From Rhizopus arrhizus (taxonomy: Eukaryota; Mucoromycota; Mucoromycetes; Mucorales; Rhizopodaceae): 64,000 bases of DNA. Where the stretch lies: the NCBI GenBank assembly GCA_024220505.1, contig JAKZZE010000020.1:620001-684000 (forward strand), in the 5' to 3' direction. Under the pieces are notes generated by a model, which was given only the letters and a program-made list of their open reading frames with translations, was not told where the DNA came from and made no database searches. Positions 57,360 through 64,000 of the stretch are shown here, piece after piece. The position numbers and the translations under genes were made by a program. Within the stretch, counting starts at the first letter, position 1, and every line of letters begins with the position of its first letter.

Positions 57360-58347
57360 AGGTGGTGAAGGAAGATATCAGTATGTCGTTTTGAAGGGAA
57401 ACGTTTCTCCCAAGGATCCGCCTAACAATGACAGTGATGATTTAGTAGATAATATGATTATTCGATCCATCGCTGATGAAGCTTTCCTAAAATGAGGTGG
57501 ACATGTGCGCCCAGCGAAGTGAGGATAAAATGAATTGGGTAGGGCAAGATATGAGAAAAGATTAGTATTCATTATCAAAATACCTATTAAGCAACAAGAG
57601 GAAAATAGTCAGAGAAAAAGGAAGTGTGTTTTGCAGCAAGATGAGTCCACTATCTACATGCAGAAAATAGAACAATTGTGCAAGAAAGAAAAGCTGTTTT
57701 TTTTTTTTTTTTTTTTTTTTTTGGACAAACAGAAGAGCTAATAGATGGAGACTAGTGTTACAAATAGTATCTTCATAATTAAAAGTGTGCAATCATAAAA
57801 TTAATTTAAGCGAGAATAGTTAAGAGATTCTATTGTTCCGAGACGACACGGAAAGTTATAGTCATCCTTATCTTTTGACAGTCAAGAATAGATCGCCTAA
57901 ATGGACTACTCGCAATCTAAAATGATTTGGGAAGACTAGCAGAGATAGAGCTCAAAACTATTGCATGTAATTGGACCAATTGGATTGCAAAACGCTGAAA
58001 AATTAACGTTGCTTCGAGCTATCTCAAATGCTTATTCAAAGCAAAGAGTTCATGTCTTTACTACTTCGCATCCTTTTGTTGACAAGATTGATTGTGCAAA
58101 TCAGCATCAGTTAACATTAGCAGGCATCCTCAATTTTATTAAAAGCGCTCATCGTAACATGAGTTTAGCTCACACTTTCCTTCGCCATGTTGAACGTGCA
58201 AATATTTTGATTTATGTAATTGATATTAGCGGCCCTTCACCTTTTGACATTTTAAAAACGCTTCAGCAAGAATTAAAAACATACAAGTCTGGTCTCATAA
58301 AAATTCAATCACTCACTGTTCTAATAAGGCTTCAGCTAAATAAAAGT
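57360..58347 (+). pseudogene. Obg/Mtg2-type GTPase pseudogene
   Basis: Successive plus-strand frames, in the right order, resemble Obg-family GTPases. At 57400-57500 'VSPKDPPNNDSDDLVDNMIIR' (in pieces) matches the Gly-rich Obg loop with its glycines replaced. At about 57838-57915 'HPYLLTVKNRSPKW' follows, then 'LGRLAEIELKTIA' near 57930-57965. After a frameshift the G domain reads 'GPIGLQNAEKLTLLRAISNAY' (P-loop destroyed), 'HQLTLAGILNFIKSAHRN' and 'SLAHTFLRHVERANILIYVIDISGPSPF' up to 58347. Stops, shifts and a T~23 run (57699-57721) break it. Mtg2 acts in mitochondrial large-subunit assembly. This copy cannot bind GTP; a working gene must be elsewhere. Confidence 0.75.
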
Positions 58348-58698
58348 TGAAAAATACTTTAGTTTCAAAACAAAAGTATCCCTACCATACATGTCTCTAT
58401 TAGATGTGAAAGAGTAGATTAAAATTAACTTATGTTTTACGCAAAGAAGTTGAACACATTCGAGCTGAAGAAGAGATTTTTTTTTTAAAAAAAAAGCTAT
58501 ACAAGAGTTGGAGGATGATAACTAATGTAAAGAATTTGCATCCTGTCAAATTGTAATTCCTAAAAGACGAAATAGTAAATCTTGGCTGTAATTGTTTAAA
58601 TATAGAAAGGCGTTGAATAAGTGTATTAAAGCATCGCATTCTTTTTTTTATTTGATCTTGCTGACATGTTTGGCAAACTATTAACAAATGATGTATAT

Positions 58699-59006
58699 TT
58701 AGGCTGAGGCTGCAAGTTCTTCTGCACGCTTTCTATTTTGAACCATGACTTCTCTCTTGGCGGCAATAGCGGCTGTTTGTCTTTCTTGCAAATCATACAT
58801 GAAATATCCAACTGCACCAAAAACGCCAGCAGCTAAGGCATGGCTGCTAGGATCTGCAAAATGAAAGTTTTAACATAAAGATCATTTCATACATAAAATC
58901 AACTGTACTCACTGGAAAAAACAGGGCGTTTTTGAAGACCAAGTGCATATGTGCGAACGAGAACGCCGAAAGCAGCAAAACCGGAGACACTACCAATCAA
59001 ACTCAT
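58699..59006 (-). CDS. Small membrane protein (82 residues), possibly mitochondrial
   Basis: Exons 59006-58913 and 58853-58699 give 82 residues. The first 30 residues are hydrophobic with a few Arg/Lys ('MSLIGSVSGFAAFGVLVRTYALGLQKRPVF'). A second hydrophobic stretch, 'HALAAGVFGAVGYFMYDL', comes next, then a basic helix ('ERQTAAIAAKREVMVQNRKRAEE'). Two short membrane segments and the basic helix suggest an inner-membrane accessory subunit, for example of respiratory complex I, but I cannot prove it. The two-exon structure with ordinary splice sites and the even frame support a real gene. Confidence 0.65.
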
Positions 59007-59947
59007 GTTATAATGCAACAAAAAAAACTAACAACGAATGTACAACGACTCAGAAATTTATTTCGGCCCTGCTTTCTTCCAATTGCAAAAAAATTGTATT
59101 TCATTTTGATTGGATATGACGACAACATTTGTGGCCGGCAAAGTCCGAGAGTACTGTCTGCATGGCAATTCTGGATTGAAAGGACTAAACTAATCTTTGT
59201 CTTTTGAACATAGCATATTTTAATAATTAAACATAAGGAAAGAGAGCACAAATGAGTTCACATGATTCATTAGTAAAATTTTACACATTTTCTGATACTA
59301 TTAAGGATATATATTGCTACTGCAGAAGAAACAAATTTATATTTTGTAATTTTTCAATAGAGCACTTTTCGTGTGTTAAATGAATAAGCAAGATAGCAAT
59401 AGATAATGTATTCCATAAAACAAACACACAAATGTGTGATAATCTATGGAAACCCAAAAAAGTGACTTTACAAAATAAAACTTAGTAAAATCATATGTCC
59501 TAAAATTATCAAAAAAGGAAGAAAGTAAAAGTATTTTTACTATTCTGTACAACTGTATCTTCATGAATTAGACGATTAATGAATTATTTACTTCACAGCT
59601 AAGCTTAAATTTAACATTATAAAGCATAGTGTGCTTACAAGCAAAATACGCAGCATTTTTTCTCTAGAATAATCTGTGACCTATTATGGATATGTGAATG
59701 GAATGATTTCGATCTTTGACGCTATAAGGAAAGGAAATGAATCATATTTGGTTTGACGTGTTATTTGTGTCATAGCTTACTTTTGGATCGTCGGTTAATT
59801 TTATATCCGATATACTTAAACTAAGGATATGTTATCAGAACATTCATCGTTCTGACATAATTAGTACAAATACATTACTCAACTATATATAAATGTGATA
59901 TTAGAGAACTAATTACTGTTTTTTTTATTTGTTCTTATATTAAAAAT
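59007..59947. other. Divergent promoter region (small membrane protein / catalase)
   Basis: About 940 bp without a supported gene. The right 200 bp should hold the catalase promoter (AT-rich, with 'TATATATAAATG' near 59886). No stress-element match that I would defend was seen. Confidence 0.4.
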
Positions 59948-62447
59948 ATGTCAAACCCTACCCACTCTAGCTCTCAGCCTCCTGTTACAAACGTAAATAC
60001 CGTAGTTGATAACCAAGGAACCCAAGAAACTACACAGTTTGGGACCAAGGTTGATACACGAGACAGTTTAACAGCTGGTGAGCGTGGACCTATCATTATG
60101 GAAGACTTTGCGTTTCGTGAAAAGATAACTCATTTTGGCACGTAACAAAATAAACTTAGACTTTGTATCTGTATGTATACTCATTCTTATTTTTACTGTA
60201 TTTTAATAGATCATGAAAGGTAGTTTCACGATCCCTTTTGTACTATGTTCATAAAATATTAAAAAAGTTGTTATTTTAGAATCCCTGAGCGTGTTGTCCA
60301 TGCTCGTGGCTTTGGTGTTCATGGCTACTTTCAACCTTACAAGGATTGGTCTGAATTGACCTGTGCTAAATTCCTCTGTGATCCCAACAAGAAAACACCT
60401 GTATTTGTCAGATTCTCTACTGTCCTGGGTAATAGGGGTTCCTCTGATACTGTTAGAGATATTCGTGGATTCGCTACACGATTCTATACAGAAGAAGGAA
60501 ATTTTGATTTAGGTAATTGAAAAATCACAAGAAAAAAAAAAAGAAGATAACACTTCTTTTTCCTTCATATCTAGTCGGTAATGATGTTGCCCCTTTCTTT
60601 GTTCAAGGTAAGATTACGAACATTACTAAGTTAGTTATACTGTGAATTAACGTATATATCCGTAGATGCCATCAAATTCGTTGACTTGATTCACGCTGCT
60701 AAGCCTGAACCAAACAAGGATGTCCCACAAGCTGCAACTGCTCATAATACAGCATACGACTTCTTTTCTAGACAACCCGAATCTATCCATACCGTACTTT
60801 GGGCTTTGTCGGGAAGAGGCACCCCTAAAAGTCTCCGCCAAGTAGAAGGTTTTGGTGTCCACACGTAAGAAAAAGAAAAATAATAGGAAAAAGAATACAA
60901 CTAATCATTATTCTTTAGGATGCGTCTTATTAATGAGCAAGGTAAATCTGTATTTGTCAAATTCCATTGGAAGCCATGCCAAGGTCTCAACAGTCTTGAA
61001 TGGGTAATTGAAAAATTTATCAAGATGTATCAAAACTAAAAACAGGTATTATGTTTAGGACGAGGCAAAGAAAATCAATGGTAATGATCCTGACTTCCAT
61101 CGTAATGACATGTATACTGCTATTGAGAAAGGGCATTATCCTGAATATGAATTTGGTGTACAGATTATTCCTGAAGAAGATGAGGACAAGTTTGAATTTG
61201 ATCTTTTAGATTCCACTAAAATTGTACCTGAATCACTCGTACCTGTCACTCCATTGGGCAAGATGGTTTTAAATCGTAACCCTGATGATTTCTTTGGCGA
61301 ATCAGAGCAAGTGACGTTTCATGTAGCTCACATCGTTCGTGGTATTGGAATCACGGATGATCCTCTCTTACAAGGTCGTTTATTCAGCTATACTGATACC
61401 CAAATTAACAGAATGAACAGTGCGAATTATCATCAAATTCCTATTAACCGTCCTATTATTCCTGTTCACAACAACAATCGTGAAGGCTTTATGAATTTCA
61501 ATGTTCATAAAGGTGCTGTCTCATATTATCCCAATGCGATGCAAAACAACAAGCCTGACCCTGTTCCTCCCAAAGATGGCGAATATATTGAACCACCTCA
61601 AAGAGTTAATGGTATAAAACAGAGAGGCAAACATGGCAAGAAGCTTGAGTATTTCGCTCAGGCCCAGCTTTTCTACAACAGTTTGACGACTCATGAACAG
61701 CAACTACTTATTAACAATACTCGCTTTGAGCTTGGTAAATGTACAGACCTCAATGTTCGCCAAAACTTTGTAACTCTGTTGAATCACGTTGACTTTAACT
61801 TAGCTGTCCGTGTTGCCAACGGCATTGGTGTCAAAGCCCCTGAGAAGCCAGCAAATGAAAATAAGAAACAGACTAGTGTCGGTCTTTCGATTGAAAACTA
61901 CAAAAGACCAAATCATATCAAAGCGAAAACTATAGCCATTATTGTTGCGCCAGGGATCGATGTCAATCAAGCTAGTGACATATACAATTTCCTTTCAAAT
62001 GAAGGTGCCTTGGTAGATTATGTAGGTCCTACTGTTGGAGATTTTGAAGGTTTGCCTATCAAGCAAACTTTCCTTACAAGCAGCTCGGTTTTATATGACG
62101 CCGTTTTTGTTCCTAATGGTGAAGCTGATGCATTTGATAAAATGTTGGAACCCTGCCCTGCCTTTCCTTATGGCGAACCAATTCAATTTATCTTTGATAC
62201 TTATCGCCATGGCAAGCCCTTAGCTATTTCAGGAAATGCTACTGCTTTACTGAAGGCTGCACATGTTCCAGTCTACAGTAGTAAAGAGGATCAAGAAAAG
62301 TATGGCATTTGCATTGCTGATGATTTGAATAAACTCAAGGCGGACTTCAAAAAGGCCATCATCATTCAACGATTCTGGGCCCGTATACCACTTGATCCTG
62401 ATGCTAAAGAATCACCTACCGCCACCAACATTGTCATTGAAAACTAA
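59948..62447 (+). CDS. Large-subunit catalase with C-terminal flavodoxin-like domain
   Basis: Exons 59948-60137, 60210-60219 (micro-exon), 60280-60512, 60575-60607, 60666-60864, 60919-61003 and 61059-62447 give 712 residues. The catalase core shows the distal His74 in '[10 protein letters not shown]', '[18 protein letters not shown]', the distal Asn147 in 'VGNDVAPFF', and the heme-ligand Tyr351 in 'RLFSYTDTQ'. Residues about 555-712 form the extra domain typical of clade-2 large catalases ('[17 protein letters not shown]', '[14 protein letters not shown]', '[12 protein letters not shown]'). It degrades hydrogen peroxide. Unusual: the family's VPG after the EQ-x-F stretch reads 'VRG' (residues 343-345). 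The micro-exon restores 'HFDHERIPER'; without it the protein would read 'HFGTIPER'. Confidence 0.9.
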
Positions 62448-63280
62448 GAAGATTCTTATAAATAAAATTATATAATGTACATATATAACTATGCATTTAA
62501 AGGCTTACTGTATTTTGATAAGATTCATAATAAAAATAGAATACTGATATAATATATGGACTGATAACAAAATATATACTGATTGTAAGATAGAGAGTCA
62601 GCACCACATATTCTGCAGTTAAGTACTTCTTTTTTTTTACCAAAAGGAGCTCATATAGGAAATGGCCAATGCTCTATTTTTTCCTTGCTATTGAGCATAC
62701 AAATCAAATGTTTTGGTATTCGTAATTTCTCCTTTTTCTTATTTCAAAAAAACCCTATAACTTTATTGTTATTGAATATTACATTATTTCTGTAGGGTCA
62801 TGGTATCAATAATAATGATAAAAAGGCCCTTTGATGGTAAATATTAATGCAAATGTATAAAACAAATGTATAGGGTACATGTTCTTTGGCATGAGAATCA
62901 ATAGCACAGACTTTTTTCACTGCACTTGATCTACTCTGTTAAAGACATCTTAAAACAATGAAGGAAAAAGATAAATCTTTTTTGTGACAACTACGTCTAT
63001 GGTACGTTGTAATTTCGTTTCTCTTTCTTTTTTCATTTTTTTTTTTTTTTTTTTTTTTCATTTTTTTTTTTAAAAAATGTTTTAAATGAAAATGAACAAA
63101 ACTTTCAATCAGAAATTGAATCTTGTATCACCTGTACGACAAACTAGCTATTTGAACACAAGGGCTTATTGTAACCAAATGAGGTAATGCGAGTTGAACA
63201 TAAAAAATAAGCATTCAAAACCAAGCTCTTTTCTTCTTTTTTTTTTCTTTCTTTGTCCTACTTTCAAAAAAAAAAAGCGT
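62448..63280. other. Intergenic region, catalase / CSC1-like gene
   Basis: About 830 bp with T tracts (63039-63058, 63062-63071) and a pyrimidine-rich run before the next start codon (63235-63260). No gene supported. Confidence 0.4.
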
Positions 63281-64000
63281 ATGGAAAGGCTAGTAATGCC
63301 TAGCAATGACATATCCAATACAACCTCTGGATTCCCTTGTATTGGCATATTTAAATTTTTATGTGAAGAAGAAGAAGAGCCTTTGCCTGGTTCACCTGCA
63401 CAAACAGCAAAATCACCTACAGGTTTTACAACACAATTGATATTATGTACGTCGGTTGGATTTGCATGTTTTTTATTGTTTTGCTTTTTACGAGTCAGGT
63501 AATAGACCTGTTATTTTAAATGAAATATTTGTATTGATTATTTGTAGATGGAGTAATATTTATTCACCAAGACTTCGAATGAAAAAGTAAGTATAAAAAA
63601 TAAAAAGTACAGATTTAAATAATTATCAATAGACATGCACCTGAACAGTTACCCACCAGCTTCTTTGGTTGGATTATACCCCTTTTAAAGACACCCAACT
63701 CTGTTATTATGGATAAAGTTGGATTAGATGCAGTTGTGGTAAATAAAAATTGACAGGTCGAATTTTTTTGAAAACTGAAACATTTTTACTACCCCTTTAG
63801 ATGTTACAATTCTTACTGATGAGTGTCAAATTATTTTCATTCTGTGGATTTTTCGGAACTGTCGTATTATACCCAATTAGTAAAATGGGCGGCGATTTTA
63901 CTAATAGCACAAATCCAAACAAAACTACATCTACACTGACAATTGATGCCACGCATTCAGTATCCTTTTTATGGGTTTATTTATTTTTCACTTATCTCTT
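63281..64000 (+). CDS. CSC1/OSCA-like cation channel (5' part)
   Basis: Exons 63281-63498, 63548-63586, 63633-63738 and 63801 onward, open to the window end. The N-terminus is extracellular or luminal with Asn-x-Thr sites ('SNDISNTTSGF'), followed by a first hydrophobic segment ('LILCTSVGFACFLLFCFLRV'). Then comes 'WSNIYSPRLRMKKHAPEQLP' in pieces, 'FFGWIIPLLKTPN', 'IMDKVGLDAVVMLQFLLMSVKLFSFCGFFGTVVLYPI', as at the start of RSN1/CSC1 (DUF221-region) proteins, which are calcium-permeable osmosensitive channels. The acidic 'CEEEEEPLPG' insert is not usual for the family. The remainder of the gene, including the channel core, lies beyond 64000. Confidence 0.85.

Overview
The window is nuclear DNA of a filamentous fungus of the Mucoromycota (Mucorales), most likely a Rhizopus-lineage species. 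It is AT-rich, with compact multi-exon genes whose introns are mostly 44-94 bp GT-AG introns, long poly-A/T and (CT)n tracts, and fungal-type proteins (tetraspanin Tsp2 type, Cyc8/Ssn6, Zn2Cys6 regulator, DOLPP1/Cax4, large-subunit catalase). The secreted T2 ribonuclease at 36.0-37.0 kb closely resembles what I remember of Rhizopus RNase Rh, including signal peptide and total length. No search could be run, so the species is not fixed.

1-12.5 kb is a transposon graveyard. It holds a minus-strand Ty3-type gag with its LTR, inserted in the pol end of a plus-strand chromovirus; a Tc1-type transposase split by solo LTRs; a Tc1/mariner element with long inverted arms; a second, nearly intact TA-flanked mariner; an L1-like LINE with ORF1 and ORF2, cut by a solo LTR; and a gag remnant with LTRs. 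Target-site duplications (GTACG, GTCCG, ACGCT, TA) allow several insertions to be ordered. A second, smaller transposon patch lies at 38.2-41.3 kb: a LINE ORF2 fragment next to a decayed DDE element.

12.9-38 kb is ordinary gene space: PUF RNA-binding protein (-), dolichyl-diphosphatase (-), a small His-rich protein (+), Cyc8/Ssn6 corepressor (+), tetraspanin (-), EI24/Rrt8-like membrane protein (-), PKA catalytic subunit (+), ribosomal protein uS5/RPS2 (-), an RRM protein (-), a DUF202 membrane protein (+), an SLC35F6-like transporter (-), an HMG-box protein (+) and RNase T2 (-).

41.4-64 kb carries a MYST acetyltransferase (+), ethanolamine-phosphate cytidylyltransferase (+), a 1,715-residue coiled-coil protein (+), a Zn2Cys6 regulator (+), ribosomal stalk protein P0 (-), an Obg-type GTPase pseudogene (+), a small membrane protein (-), a large-subunit catalase with a predicted 10-nt micro-exon (+), and the 5' part of a CSC1/OSCA-like channel gene running off the end (+).

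I found no gene cluster or previously undescribed multi-gene system. The genes are independent housekeeping or regulatory loci. The most interesting signals are the nested transposon structure, the catalase micro-exon with its GC donor, the GTPase pseudogene whose glycines have turned into Asp/Asn/Glu/Ser, and a few splice ambiguities. All exon models were assembled by hand from splice signals and frame continuity. Each annotated multi-exon model adds up to a whole number of codons.
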